Numbered from the stretch's first letter, positions 32,655-46,195 are shown. The stretch: DNA of 63,463 nt from Nitrososphaerota archaeon (GCA_022574415.1 JACZSC010000001.1:1-63463), one strand, 5' to 3'. Numbers and translations: made by a program. Notes: generated by a model not told the origin, from the letters alone.

Positions 32655-33044
32655 TTATCGGAAGGAACGAACTCTACGAATTACCTTATTGTGATCATAT
32701 GCTGCTGTTGTGGAAACAAACAGAATGTTGTTTCTTCCTGCTGGCATTGTAATGCGTTTTATTTTTGCATATTCAGCAACAACATACTTGCATGAGCCAA
32801 GTTTTCGTGCCAGGGCTTTTCTACCTTTCCACGCTCTAGCTGCATTTCGCAAAGAGGCTCTGCTTTCGCTGGCAGACAAGACATTCTTTACTCGTTTTGA
32901 ATGTGCCGAATAAACAACACTGCCATTCATATCACAAATAGTCACAACTCGAATAGAAGGACTCATTTCCAAAAGCCGGTTTACTGCGGATTTAACTTCC
33001 ATGGCGTACGATCTATCATGTGTATGATAAAGGTTTCCGATCAA
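32655..33044 (-). CDS. Roadblock/DUF6659-like protein, copy 3
   Basis: This 129-residue protein has the pattern VVTICDMNGSVVYSAHSKRVKNVL, then a helix-rich middle and NILFVSTTAAYDHNKVIRRV. Compared with the two other copies it is more basic and its central part (RNAARAWKGRKALARKLG) is positively charged, so it is the most divergent. Assignment to the same family is tentative. Confidence 0.55.
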   Translation of the reverse strand: MIGNLYHTHDRSYAMEVKSAVNRLLEMSPSIRVVTICDMNGSVVYSAHSKRVKNVLSASESRASLRNAARAWKGRKALARKLGSCKYVVAEYAKIKRITMPAGRNNILFVSTTAAYDHNKVIRRVRSFR

Positions 33045-33150
33045 AATCGATAGTTCAAAAATTTTTTGTGGTGGAATAGATCATCTAACAGAAAGCGCTC
33101 AGTTTTTTGATCCCAAAGATTCCATGGATGTCTAATTTGTTGATTTGTGA

Positions 33151-33240
33151 CTAATTAGTGGCCTTTTCGTGGACTACTTCAATATCGATTTGAAGTTCCT
33201 CGGCCAATCCATCCCACCATTGAGGTATCTCGTCAGACAT
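33151..33240 (-). CDS. Possible micro-ORF (29 aa)
   Basis: Twenty-nine residues beginning MSDEIPQWWDGLAEEL, an acidic amphipathic peptide between the roadblock-like protein and the zinc-finger gene. Codon use looks normal, but its length gives little support. Confidence 0.3.
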   Translation of the reverse strand: MSDEIPQWWDGLAEELQIDIEVVHEKATN

Positions 33241-33356
33241 TTTACCTAAATTATCAGATCGAAGGTAGTTAATAGATCTGTCGGTGTGGATTTAGAATCT
33301 AACACACCACCACAAATCAATTTTGTATGAATTTGAGAATTACTTATTTGAAAAAA

Positions 33357-33494
33357 CTAACAGTTGCAGCTTGGGCCTTTGCTTTTAGAGTGGGCTTTGA
33401 TTATATGGCGCAGCATTCTTTCTGGTTCTGAAAATTCCATTCCACATTCTTTGCAAATGGTTTCCGTTATCAGTTTCTCTTTTCTAAAGAACAT
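33357..33494 (-). CDS. Small C2H2-type zinc-finger protein (45 aa), downstream of 23S rRNA
   Basis: Residues CKECGMEFSEPERMLRHIIKAH form a classic C-x2-C-x12-H-x4-H finger. A longer frame reaches back into the 23S 3' end. The start chosen here (MFFRKEKL) gives a protein that aligns over its whole length with the 53-residue finger protein at 44.1 kb (MGLFKKEKKTGTKCGECG). If this start is right, the gene lies wholly outside the rRNA processing stem. It may be transcribed from rRNA read-through. Confidence 0.65.
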   Translation of the reverse strand: MFFRKEKLITETICKECGMEFSEPERMLRHIIKAHSKSKGPSCNC

Positions 33495-33618
33495 ATCCCA
33501 ACCCTTGAAATTCTCATTAAAAGTGTTTATCCAAGTTTTTTTTGATAGTCGTGTATAGCTTTCGCTAATGTGATTCAAAAATGAATCATCGCACATAGTC
33601 TCTATGTAAATGGCTGAA

Positions 33619-36609
<2,991 letters not shown>

Positions 36610-36759
36610 AATTTCAGCCACATATTACACGACTATGCACGACGATCATTGCAAGTTCTTTGGGAGAACCCACTACATCCTTCATACATCACTTTCATGA
36701 TGCATTGCATCGATGATTCTGTGAAGATAGTTGTGCATCCCGGCACAATTTCTTTGTCT
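36610..36759 (-). other. 16S-23S spacer with processing stems, no tRNA
   Basis: The spacer is about 150 bases and has no tRNA-Ala, unlike euryarchaeal operons. It contains TTGTGC/GCACAA as a hairpin just after 16S. Near 23S a long segment including GCATAGTC pairs with GACTATG beyond the 23S 3' end, forming the pre-23S stem where a bulge-helix-bulge cut is expected. Confidence 0.7.
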
Positions 36760-38231
<1,472 letters not shown>

Positions 38232-38435
38232 CTGAATTATTATTAAAGTACATTGTACTTTTTAGGAATTGAACGGAATGCACATTATCTTCACATTTCA
38301 GATTTGATCATACGATCAGATCCTCATATTGTATGCGTAACTGGAGGCTCGCGAATCATAACAAATGGCCCAATACCATACTTCATCACAAGCGCCGCAC
38401 TTGCGTTACGTATGCAAAAGGTTAACCCCGTCAAA
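38232..38435 (-). other. rRNA leader region
   Basis: About 200 bases of transcribed leader precede 16S, including GATCATACGATC-type short inverted repeats and GTACATTGTAC near the 16S 5' end. These are likely parts of the pre-16S processing stem. No gene is seen. Confidence 0.5.
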
Positions 38436-38447
38436 TCCATATAAACC
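38436..38447 (-). promoter_or_regulatory. Probable rRNA operon promoter (TATA box)
   Basis: On the minus strand the bases read GGTTTATATGGAT, the best TATA-like match upstream of 16S. Transcription would start about 27 bases downstream. The divergent aminotransferase gene begins about 75 bases away on the other strand. Confidence 0.5.
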
Positions 38448-38521
38448 ATGCCTAAAATTTTCGATCTTTTTGATTTTTTACGATCAAAATATAACTAAAA
38501 CGCAGTTTTTTGTATCACTTG

Positions 38522-39829
38522 ATGAAAAAATCTGTTTCAAATTACAAAAGAAAAACCAGAAAGTCTGCCAAGTTGTTTAAGGTTTCAAAAAGGTATCACG
38601 TGAACGGGGTTTCTCACAACATTCGTTTTTTTGAACCATATCCATTTGTAACAAAATCTGGAAAAGGAAAATTTCTCACCGATGTTGATTCCAACAAATA
38701 TGTAGATTATTGGATGGGTCACTGGGCTCTCATTTTGGGGCATTCTCCAGAACCTGTCAAAAAAGATCTGCAAAAACAGCTTGGTTCCGGCTGGATGCAT
38801 GGGACTGTAAATGAGGCCACAATCCGGCTTTCAGAAATGATTCAAAAAAATGTACCAGTTGCAGAGAAGATTCGATATGTCGTAACTGGGACGGAGGCCA
38901 CAATGTATGCTGTCAGAATTGCCCGCTCCATTACCGGTAGAAAAACCATTGCAAAGATTGATGGAGGCTGGCATGGATACACATCGGATTTACTGAAAAC
39001 GATAAACTGGCCTTTTTCTGAATCTGAGAGCAGCGGGTTGGTTGATGAAAAACATATTGTTTCCTTCCCATACAATGATTTGGAGAAATCACTGCAAATT
39101 TTAAAACGAGTGAAAAAGGATCTTGCCGGAGTTATCATTGAACCAATTCTTGGAGGTGGGGGATGCATTCCGGCAACCAAAGATTATCTTTTGGGAATTC
39201 AGGAATTTGTGAAAAAAAATAATTCTATATTTTTGTTGGATGAGATTGTCTCAGGATTTCGATTTAGATTTGGTTGTCTCTATCCAACAATGAAGCTTGA
39301 TCCAGATATTGTGACACTTGGAAAAATTGTTGGGGGCGGAATGCCAATTGGAGTGATGGCTGGGAAAAAGGAAATCATGGAAATAGCAAATGCCAGCAAA
39401 CAGAAAAAATCCCAAAGGTCCTATGTTGGAGGGGGTACCTTTTCTGCAAATCCTGGAACCATGACGGCTGGATTTTCTACTCTAAATTATTTGAAAAAGA
39501 ATCGAGGTTCATTCTACCCTAAAATTAACAAGCTTGGAGATATGGCTCGGAAAAACCTTACCAGAATATTTGATGGTAGAGTGATAACAACTGGAATTGG
39601 GTCTCTCTTCATGACCCATTTTGTAAAAGGCGGTATTTCTGAAATTACAAATTCGACTCAAGCTGCAAAATGTGATTCTAATCTACTCCAGAAATATCAC
39701 TTTGACATGATCGCAAATGATGGAATCTTCTTTTTGCCAGGAAAGCTCGGAGCAATTTCAGGCGCTCATTCTAGCGTGGACATCAAAAATATGATTTCTG
39801 CCTCGACTAGATTTTCTGAAAATATTTAG
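38522..39829 (+). CDS. Class III aminotransferase, glutamate-1-semialdehyde aminomutase-like
   Basis: This 435-residue PLP enzyme has the cofactor-aspartate motif [12 protein letters not shown], the lysine motif [28 protein letters not shown] for the phosphate site and GGWHGY. These match the HemL/aminomutase group, but several HemL-specific residues differ and the enzyme may act on another substrate. The ATG four codons after a TTG is preferred because an AAATATAAC box lies about 30 bases before it. It is a single gene divergent from the rRNA operon. Confidence 0.85.
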   Translation: MKKSVSNYKRKTRKSAKLFKVSKRYHVNGVSHNIRFFEPYPFVTKSGKGKFLTDVDSNKYVDYWMGHWALILGHSPEPVKKDLQKQLGSGWMHGTVNEATIRLSEMIQKNVPVAEKIRYVVTGTEATMYAVRIARSITGRKTIAKIDGGWHGYTSDLLKTINWPFSESESSGLVDEKHIVSFPYNDLEKSLQILKRVKKDLAGVIIEPILGGGGCIPATKDYLLGIQEFVKKNNSIFLLDEIVSGFRFRFGCLYPTMKLDPDIVTLGKIVGGGMPIGVMAGKKEIMEIANASKQKKSQRSYVGGGTFSANPGTMTAGFSTLNYLKKNRGSFYPKINKLGDMARKNLTRIFDGRVITTGIGSLFMTHFVKGGISEITNSTQAAKCDSNLLQKYHFDMIANDGIFFLPGKLGAISGAHSSVDIKNMISASTRFSENI

Positions 39830-39856
39830 GGCTGGAATAGCTTGGAGGAATCACAG

Positions 39857-40000
39857 ATGGCAGGTAAAAAAAAGAAATTCTCAAACTCTGAAAAAGAGTA
39901 TAATGATGCTCTTGCCACCGCTGACCCAACAAAAATCGATAATCTGGATTTAGAAAAACTTGCCAAAGAAGCTATGAAGAAATTCAAGTCTTTGAGTTGA
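39857..40000 (+). CDS. Small charged protein (47 aa)
   Basis: Forty-seven residues beginning MAGKKKKFSNSEKEYND and ending MKKFKSLS. A GGAGGA ribosome-binding site lies seven bases before the ATG, unusual in this mostly leaderless genome, which suggests cotranscription with the aminotransferase. Its TGA stop is part of the dispersed repeat core. Confidence 0.6.
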   Translation: MAGKKKKFSNSEKEYNDALATADPTKIDNLDLEKLAKEAMKKFKSLS

Positions 40001-40012
40001 AAATTCTTAATT
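39998..40012 (+). repeat. Dispersed repeat core outside the island
   Basis: TGAAAATTCTTAATT overlaps the stop codon of the small charged protein and lies 27.5 bases before the next ATG, the same geometry as copies at 17.8 and 18.4 kb. It may be a promoter in its own right. Confidence 0.6.
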
Positions 40013-40034
40013 ACGCAGCCAGTGAATTGTTTGT

Positions 40035-40193
40035 ATGGGTAATTATCCAGTCAAATGCAAGTCATGTGGTACAGTAAATATCATTACTAAAGATGGGACT
40101 GTGGTAACTAAGGATTGTGATGAGAAAGAGTGTAAAAATTGTGGTAAAAAAGGCATGGAATACCCACAAATGTTTGATAATCCTGAAAAATAA
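40035..40193 (+). CDS. Small zinc-ribbon protein (52 aa)
   Basis: Fifty-two residues with CKSCGTVN, CDEKEC and CKNCGKKG, six cysteines making one or two zinc sites. It is immediately preceded by the repeat-type promoter with no room for a leader. The function is unknown. Confidence 0.65.
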   Translation: MGNYPVKCKSCGTVNIITKDGTVVTKDCDEKECKNCGKKGMEYPQMFDNPEK

Positions 40194-40328
40194 ATGTCGT
40201 AATTAGGCATTTACTTAGATTAAAACCCCAATTTCGTGATACCTCAATGATACCTCATTTGAGGTATCAAATGTGTCATGAAGTTATATTAAAAAATCAA
40301 TATTAAACGCAAACAAAATCATTATTCC

Positions 40329-41150
40329 ATGATATTTTTCGGTTCCAAAGAAAAACCAGAGGATTTAATCTACCAGGCAATGTCAAGGATGAAAAAAAAT
40401 CAGCCCAAAGCAGCTATTCCACTGTTAAACCAAGCTCTCAAGCAAGAACCAAAAAATCTAGAGGCCTTACACAACAAGGGACTTGCCTTGAATAAAATAA
40501 GAAAGTATAGTGATGCAATTACCTGTTTTGATACCATTCTACAAATCAACCCAAAAGATGCTCCAGCCCTTAGCAACATGGCAATTGCCCAAGCTGAGCT
40601 TGGAAATACCCAAGACGCAGTAGAAAATTACGGTAAGGCAATTGAGGCAGACCCAAAATATTCCGCCGCTCATTTTAACAAGGGAGTTTTATTTCACAGA
40701 TTAGGTTCTGATGAAGACGCAATCTCTTGTTTGGAAGAAGCTATTAAGATAGATCCTAAAAAAACAAATGCGCGGTTCTACAAGGGAATTGTTCTAGGAA
40801 AGATGGGAAAACATGAACTGGCATTGAATTGCTTTCAGAATGTGTGTAGTTCTAATCCTAGAAACTTGGATGCAATATTCCATAAGGGAATCGAACTAGC
40901 TGAATTGCAAAAACACGATAAGGCAATCAGAATTTTTGATGATTTACTAAAAAAACAGAAGGAAAATGTAAACTTGATTTATGCAAAGGCACGAAGCCTG
41001 GCGGCCCTAGATGAGACTGGACTTGCGTTGGAATTACTGAAAAAAGCAATTTCCAAAGACCCAAAAACAATTAGAAAGTGGGCAAAGGACGAAAAAATTT
41101 TTGAGAGATTCCATGATGATGAGCAGTTTAGAAAACTGGTAAAATTATAA
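40329..41150 (+). CDS. TPR-repeat protein
   Basis: This 273-residue soluble protein consists of about six tetratricopeptide repeats (for example AIPLLNQALKQEPKNLEALHNKGLAL and the following NPKDAPALSN units at 34-residue spacing). Such proteins scaffold protein complexes. No signal peptide is present, so it is probably cytosolic. It ends directly against a convergent gene. Confidence 0.88.
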   Translation: MIFFGSKEKPEDLIYQAMSRMKKNQPKAAIPLLNQALKQEPKNLEALHNKGLALNKIRKYSDAITCFDTILQINPKDAPALSNMAIAQAELGNTQDAVENYGKAIEADPKYSAAHFNKGVLFHRLGSDEDAISCLEEAIKIDPKKTNARFYKGIVLGKMGKHELALNCFQNVCSSNPRNLDAIFHKGIELAELQKHDKAIRIFDDLLKKQKENVNLIYAKARSLAALDETGLALELLKKAISKDPKTIRKWAKDEKIFERFHDDEQFRKLVKL

Positions 41151-41858
41151 TCACAAAATTTTCTTTCTTACAGCGTCTAACCTTAGAATTCCAACCTTTT
41201 TCTTTGGACCAATCAATCTAGCCTCAAAAACTGGAACGTAAATTTCGTTTATTTCGTTTACAATCAATTCATCATTCAGTTTTCTGACGTCAGGATCTAA
41301 TGGTTTTTTTAATTTTTTTGAAAGTTTGTCAATTACAGCCTCATGATTTAGTTCTGAGCGTTTAACGTTTGGCTCATTATTTTGTAAAATTCGTTTTGGG
41401 TAATTTTCAATTGTTTTTGAATTAATTTTAAATGAAAAACGAATTTCTTTTCCATGATGATCAAAAAAAATCTGACCTTCCTCTTCGATAAAGACGTGTT
41501 CCTCTAACCGCATGTCAACTTTGTTTTTAGTTTTTTTACTCGAAAATGCTTTTGCAAAGCCTGATTTTGTTCTAATTGGAAAAATTCCATCACCCAACAC
41601 AATTTCCCTAACAGTACTATCGACAGAAATTGTATGAGTTGCTTTACGGTAAAAATCTGCCACATATTTTCCTGATACTGATAAAATTGATTCGTAGATC
41701 AGTTTGATGGAATGAATGTGAACCTCCTCTCTTTTTGCTCGCATAAGACGGCCTCGAAAAGGTGTTGTCTTTTTTTCCTCTAAAATATCAGCGGCATTTC
41801 TGTCATCAATTCGCTTTTTTAAAACAATTGTTTTTGTTTCGTACTGTTCTTTGCCCAA
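41151..41858 (-). CDS. Hypothetical basic protein
   Basis: This 235-residue protein is rich in lysine and arginine, with a mixed alpha/beta pattern (FEARLIGPKKKVGILRLDAV at the end) and no obvious catalytic motif. It has no signal or membrane segment. No family is recognised. Confidence 0.6.
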   Translation of the reverse strand: MGKEQYETKTIVLKKRIDDRNAADILEEKKTTPFRGRLMRAKREEVHIHSIKLIYESILSVSGKYVADFYRKATHTISVDSTVREIVLGDGIFPIRTKSGFAKAFSSKKTKNKVDMRLEEHVFIEEEGQIFFDHHGKEIRFSFKINSKTIENYPKRILQNNEPNVKRSELNHEAVIDKLSKKLKKPLDPDVRKLNDELIVNEINEIYVPVFEARLIGPKKKVGILRLDAVRKKIL

Positions 41859-41951
41859 TTTATCTCAGAAATATGTTCAATTCTTTCCATAATAATCGTT
41901 CTTATGAAAAAACAGAAAAAATATAGCCAATTCAAATTGTGAGTTATTGAA

Positions 41952-42410
41952 ATGAAAATTACTAAGGAAAATATTTTTTCAAAAGGGAAAATAAGAAAAG
42001 TAAATCCAAATTATTTTACAGGTCCAGTAGTAGCCAGAGAAATTTCTAAAATTAAATCACCGGAACACAGAGTATATCATGTCACATTCAAAAATGGGGC
42101 CAGAACCAAGCTGCACTATCATCAAGGAGGCCAAACTCTGATAGTGACAAAGGGATTGGGAAATTTAGTATATTATACCAGAACAGGAAAGGGTCGTTCA
42201 AGATTCAAAATTAAGAAAGTCAGAGAAATCAAACTAAAATTAGGAGATGTTGCATACATTTCTGCAAAGAAACTACACGCACATGGTTCCATTAACAAAA
42301 ATCAAACCTTCTCACATATTGCAATTAATTCATCGCCAATAAAAAACCAAGAGCCAAAAACCGTTTGGTTCGAATCAGATTTTAAGAATAAAGTTTTGAA
42401 AAAATTATGA
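41952..42410 (+). CDS. Cupin-domain protein, copy 1
   Basis: This 152-residue protein has the single cupin fold: GARTKLHYHQGGQTLIV (motif 1 with H, H and Q) and KLGDVAYISAKKLHAHGSI (motif 2). Metal ligands are present. Cupins include dioxygenases, isomerases and small regulators, and nothing here defines the reaction. A second cupin follows 19 bases later in the same direction. Confidence 0.8.
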   Translation: MKITKENIFSKGKIRKVNPNYFTGPVVAREISKIKSPEHRVYHVTFKNGARTKLHYHQGGQTLIVTKGLGNLVYYTRTGKGRSRFKIKKVREIKLKLGDVAYISAKKLHAHGSINKNQTFSHIAINSSPIKNQEPKTVWFESDFKNKVLKKL

Positions 42411-42429
42411 AAAAAAGAGATCATATCCC

Positions 42430-42792
42430 ATGTCATTAAAAAAATTGCCTGAAATTCCTGAAGTAGATGGTTTTGAGGGAACCAAAATTAAACAAATCTT
42501 CCATCCCCATAATACTCTAGATGGAATTCGATACAGCATTGCCCACTTTTCACTAGAAAAAGGAAAAAAATCCCAACTGCACAAAATGAAATCGTCAGAG
42601 ATTTACTACATTCTAGAAGGTGATGGCATACTACACATAGATGATGATAAACACCAAGTTTCTGCAGATGACTCCATATACATTCCTCCCATGGCAAAAC
42701 AATTTATTGAAAATACTGGAGATGGAAAATTGAAATTTTTGTGCATTGTTGATCCAGCCTGGAAGCAAGAAGACGATACATTATTAGAATAA
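42430..42792 (+). CDS. Cupin-domain protein, copy 2
   Basis: This 120-residue protein has the cupin motifs KKSQLHKMKSSEIYYILEGDG and DSIYIPPMAKQFIENTG. In motif 1 only one histidine remains in the usual pair and E is present, and in motif 2 the histidine is replaced by Q. Metal binding may therefore differ from the copy upstream. It is probably cotranscribed with that copy. Confidence 0.78.
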   Translation: MSLKKLPEIPEVDGFEGTKIKQIFHPHNTLDGIRYSIAHFSLEKGKKSQLHKMKSSEIYYILEGDGILHIDDDKHQVSADDSIYIPPMAKQFIENTGDGKLKFLCIVDPAWKQEDDTLLE

Positions 42793-42856
42793 ATTCACTA
42801 GTTTGAGGTTGGAAGTCATGAGATTGTTTTTAATGTATTACGAGTATTAGAAATAA

Positions 42857-43543
42857 GTGAATAGTCACCAAGCATACCAAACCCTCAATGTGAATTCAGA
42901 TACTTCATTAGCGGATCTAAAAGTATCTTATAGAAAATTAGCGCTAGAATTACATCCTGACAAAAATAAAGAGAGAGACGATGGAAAAGAATTCAAAAAA
43001 ATTACAGAGGCATATCACATTCTAAAAAAAGAATTCAAAAAATCAAAACCATATAAAACGATAACATCGCAACAATATGCAGAGGCGGAAACAAAGAAAA
43101 AACATAATTTCAAAGATCGTTCCAAACGGGGCCCTTCTCCTGGTCAAACCCCTGAAGAAGACTGGGGCAGATTTACAAAAGACTTTGAGGTTGAAGATCC
43201 TGCTGGGTGGAAAGAATACGAGAGAAAGTTTTGGGAAAAATATAACAAAACAACCCATGCCTCTGGAAAAAATGGTGAGTTCGATAAAACAAAGGAATCA
43301 AAGGAGTCGCCAAACATTTTCGTTGATGTTGATCACAGTTTATGCATTGGATGTTGTAGTTGTGAAACAATTGCTCCAGAAGTATTTCTGATTGACAAAC
43401 TTACTAGAATGAATCCAAAATCCAGTGTTATCAATCAAAGAGGGGCAGGTTTCAATAAAATAATGGACGCTGCCAGAACTTGTCCTACAAAAGCGATTTC
43501 TGTTGATGATATAGATAGAAGGACAAGACTTTTTCCATTCTAA
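42857..43543 (+). CDS. DnaJ-ferredoxin fusion protein
   Basis: This 228-residue protein has an N-terminal J domain (about 1-65) with HPD at residues 33-35. A charged linker with GPSPGQTPEEDW follows, and then a C-terminal ferredoxin with C163-x2-C166-x2-C169 and a later CP near residue 208, i.e. one [4Fe-4S] cluster. The J domain stimulates DnaK ATPase. The cluster may sense redox or assist iron-sulfur work. The same fusion is known in Thaumarchaeota and plant/algal chloroplasts and has been explained by horizontal transfer. Start is GTG. No dnaK gene is adjacent. Confidence 0.93.
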   Translation: MNSHQAYQTLNVNSDTSLADLKVSYRKLALELHPDKNKERDDGKEFKKITEAYHILKKEFKKSKPYKTITSQQYAEAETKKKHNFKDRSKRGPSPGQTPEEDWGRFTKDFEVEDPAGWKEYERKFWEKYNKTTHASGKNGEFDKTKESKESPNIFVDVDHSLCIGCCSCETIAPEVFLIDKLTRMNPKSSVINQRGAGFNKIMDAARTCPTKAISVDDIDRRTRLFPF

Positions 43544-43547
43544 TTTT

Positions 43548-43955
43548 CTAGGCTTTTAGTTTTTCAAGTAGTTCATTGAATTCTTCATCGGTAGGTTTTG
43601 GTCTATCTTTAAACATGCTATGAACTGGTCCTGCAGAATCATCTTTGCTTCTCGGAATCAAATGGATATGTACATGTGGAATTTCCTGACCGCTATCTTT
43701 TCCATTGTGGAGAGCAACAAGTGTCGCATTTGTTAAGTTATCAACTTTTGAGATGACCTTTCTAACAGTTTCAAAAAGTTCAGCGTTTTCTTCTGGAGGT
43801 ATATCCTGCAACTTTTCATAGTGATTTTTTGGAATCACAAGTGAATGACCTTTGGTTAGTGGAAATGCATCCAAAAAAGCAAGTGTTTTGTTCGTTTCAT
43901 CAATAATTTTTGCTGGAATTTCTCCCTTGACAATTTTACAAAATATACAATCCAC
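43548..43955 (-). CDS. HIT-family nucleotide hydrolase
   Basis: This 135-residue protein has an N-terminal CIFCKIVKGEIPAK signature and the histidine triad HVHIHLIPR near residue 97-105. HIT enzymes hydrolyse nucleotide phosphoramidates or dinucleotides. The length is standard. It is cytosolic and convergent with the DnaJ-ferredoxin gene. Confidence 0.93.
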   Translation of the reverse strand: MDCIFCKIVKGEIPAKIIDETNKTLAFLDAFPLTKGHSLVIPKNHYEKLQDIPPEENAELFETVRKVISKVDNLTNATLVALHNGKDSGQEIPHVHIHLIPRSKDDSAGPVHSMFKDRPKPTDEEFNELLEKLKA

Positions 43956-44049
43956 ATTATCAGTTAAAGATGGAGAAATATTAAATCAGCTAAAACAAAT
44001 GCTCCGCCAAAAATTGCGTCATATTTCTTAGAATCAATCCATTCAACAA

Positions 44050-44211
44050 TTACCACAAGCCTCCGTCCCCAGCACTTTCATCTAACTTTTTTTCAGGCAC
44101 ATTTCCATGAGCTTTTTTCATATGTCGCTCCAATCGTTGTGATTCATGAAGTTCCAGTCCACATTCTCCGCATTTTGTCCCAGTTTTTTTTTCTTTCTTG
44201 AAAAGTCCCAA
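44050..44211 (-). CDS. Small C2H2-type zinc-finger protein (53 aa)
   Basis: Fifty-three residues with CGECGLELHESQRLERHMKKAH, a C-x2-C-x12-H-x4-H finger, following a KKEKK basic segment. The start is TTG (the ATG at 44219 is in another frame). It is a paralogue of the finger protein beside the 23S gene. Confidence 0.65.
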   Translation of the reverse strand: MGLFKKEKKTGTKCGECGLELHESQRLERHMKKAHGNVPEKKLDESAGDGGLW

Positions 44212-44263
44212 TATTCATTACAATTTTGAAATACATTATAAAGGATACTAGTAATTCCGAGAC

Positions 44264-45406
44264 TTGTTGTCTGTAAAAAATATTACAGTTTTAGGTTCTG
44301 GAATTATGGGTCACGGAATTGCACAAGTTTCTGCCATGGCAGGATACAATGTTGTTCTTAGAGACATTGAACAGAAATTTCTTGATAAAGCTATGGAAAA
44401 AATCAAGTGGAGTTTGGATAAGCTTGTATCTAAAGAAAAAATTTCTCAGATCGAAGCTGATGATATTTACTCTCGAATAAATCCAATTGTAGATCTTAAT
44501 GAAGCTGTTAAAGATTGTCAATTAGTAATTGAAGCAGTTCCTGAAATTATGGATTTGAAAAAAAAGGTTTACGCGGAATTGGATCAAGCTGCAAACAGTG
44601 ATGTGATTTTTGCATCAAATACTAGCACACTGCCAATTACAGAAATTGCAAAGACGACTAGCCGACCAGAAAAATTTATTGGGATTCATTTTTTTAATCC
44701 ACCACTGTTAATGAAACTGGTTGAAATAATTCCAGGTCAAAAAACAGCGCCAGATGTTGTTAAGATTACACAAGATTATGTAAAATCAGTAAAGAAAGAA
44801 CCGGTGATTTGCAGAAAAGACGTTCCAGGGTTCATCATTAATAGATTATTCATTCCTCTAGTCCACGAAGCATGTTACGTCATGGATAGACAAGGATCTC
44901 AACTTACAGAGATTGATTCTGCTGTGAAGTTCAAACTTGGCTTTCCGATGGGAATCTTCGAACTAGCTGATTTTACTGGAATGGATGTCATTCACAAGGC
45001 TACAATTGAAATGCATCTACGAGACAAAAAAGTAATCAAACCACATCCAAAAATAGAGCAACTCTACAATGAAAAGAAACTTGGCCAAAAATCCGGTGAG
45101 GGGTTTTACAAATATTCAGGTGATAAATATCAAAGAATTCCTTTATCTGAAGAATTAGCTGAAAAATGTAACCCAATTCAAATCATAGCCAACATTCTAA
45201 ATAATGCTGCCTGGCTAGTTACAAACAAAGCAAGCGACATTTCAGAAATAGAAAAGGCAGCTCAGTTGGGATTGGGATTAAAAAAACCACTTTTTGAAAC
45301 AGCAAAAGAATACGGTATATCAAAAATTGTAACTGAGCTAAAACAGTTAGCTGAAAAACACGGTCAGTTTTACGAACCGGATCCGCTACTTGTTTCTATG
45401 CAGTAA
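44264..45406 (+). CDS. 3-Hydroxyacyl-CoA (3-hydroxybutyryl-CoA) dehydrogenase
   Basis: The 380 residues comprise an N-terminal NAD-binding domain with GSGIMGHGIAQ near residues 12-22, SNTSTLPITEIA and the catalytic histidine in GIHFFNPP, and a C-terminal helical domain (PGFIINRLFIP, GFPMGIFEL). It oxidises (S)-3-hydroxybutyryl-CoA to acetoacetyl-CoA, the step late in the 3-hydroxypropionate/4-hydroxybutyrate cycle of these autotrophs. There is no hydratase domain in this protein. Start is TTG, with a TATA-like box about 28 bases upstream. Confidence 0.9.
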   Translation: MLSVKNITVLGSGIMGHGIAQVSAMAGYNVVLRDIEQKFLDKAMEKIKWSLDKLVSKEKISQIEADDIYSRINPIVDLNEAVKDCQLVIEAVPEIMDLKKKVYAELDQAANSDVIFASNTSTLPITEIAKTTSRPEKFIGIHFFNPPLLMKLVEIIPGQKTAPDVVKITQDYVKSVKKEPVICRKDVPGFIINRLFIPLVHEACYVMDRQGSQLTEIDSAVKFKLGFPMGIFELADFTGMDVIHKATIEMHLRDKKVIKPHPKIEQLYNEKKLGQKSGEGFYKYSGDKYQRIPLSEELAEKCNPIQIIANILNNAAWLVTNKASDISEIEKAAQLGLGLKKPLFETAKEYGISKIVTELKQLAEKHGQFYEPDPLLVSMQ

Positions 45407-45905
45407 TTTTTTCTAGAATTAATTTTACAGCTTCTTTTGGAGAATCAGCACCAAGTATCCTAATATTTTTTCTCTGATCTAAATATTGATCAATGTACTG
45501 CTCTGCTGTTCCGCCTAGATTACGAATTGCAACCATTGGTTTTTTGTGCATATAAGCAGCACAAATTTCAGATAGAGTTCCAGAACCCCCACCAATAATT
45601 ATAATTCCATCAGCTGAAAGCGCGTTTAAAAAGTCTCTAGTTAATCCCATTCCAGTTGGAATAACAATATCGCAAAATTCATTTGCCAAGCTTGGATCAT
45701 CCTGTGGAATAATTCCAACAGAGATTCCTCCTGCATCATGAGATCCATGACATGCAGCTTGCATGACGCCTCCTAGTCCACCCGAAATCAATACAGAACC
45801 TGACTTTGCAATCTCAATTCCAGTTTCATAAGCAAGCTTTTCATGTTCTGGAGTACAGCCATCAACATTATGTCCTATGACTAAGATTTGTCGTTTTTTT
45901 GTCAT
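45396..45905 (-). CDS. SLOG-type (TIGR00725/LOG-like) nucleotide-binding protein
   Basis: This 169-residue Rossmann-like protein has GGLGGVMQAACHGSHDAGG and GGGSGTLSEICAAY, the P-G-G-x-G-T-like motif of the LOG/lysine-decarboxylase-like group. Members cleave nucleotide monophosphates to bases or bind nucleotides. TIGR00725-type proteins have no settled function. Its last bases overlap the end of the convergent dehydrogenase gene. A GTATCAAATAT element 10-30 bases before its start matches the left half of the dispersed repeat in reverse. Confidence 0.8.
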   Translation of the reverse strand: MTKKRQILVIGHNVDGCTPEHEKLAYETGIEIAKSGSVLISGGLGGVMQAACHGSHDAGGISVGIIPQDDPSLANEFCDIVIPTGMGLTRDFLNALSADGIIIIGGGSGTLSEICAAYMHKKPMVAIRNLGGTAEQYIDQYLDQRKNIRILGADSPKEAVKLILEKITA

Positions 45906-45981
45906 TCATTTAATTTTTGAAATCCGTATCAAATATCTTTCCAATCATAAAGGATATTAATTCCAAATTAATTCAAAAATT

Positions 45982-46107
45982 ATGGAAAAACGTTCAATGC
46001 CAATTTGCTTTACTAAAGATCAATACAAAAAACTTGAAAAGTATGGCAAAAAACATGGCATGTTAAATCTTAGCCAGGCAGTTGAAAAAATTCTAAACGA
46101 GGCCTAA
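45982..46107 (+). CDS. Small protein, ribbon-helix-helix-like (41 aa)
   Basis: Forty-one residues MEKRSMPICFTKDQYKKLE... with a strand followed by a helix and then LNLSQAVEKILNEA. This is the arrangement of short Arc/MetJ-type DNA-binding proteins. It is too short to be certain. It stands alone between the SLOG gene and the zinc-finger proteins. Confidence 0.5.
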   Translation: MEKRSMPICFTKDQYKKLEKYGKKHGMLNLSQAVEKILNEA

Positions 46108-46195
46108 ATTAGGTCATTTTCTCATGTTTTGATTTTTTCATTTTATAGCATGAAAAATATTATGTTTTTAAAACCGAAAAGAGAGTTAGATAGAA

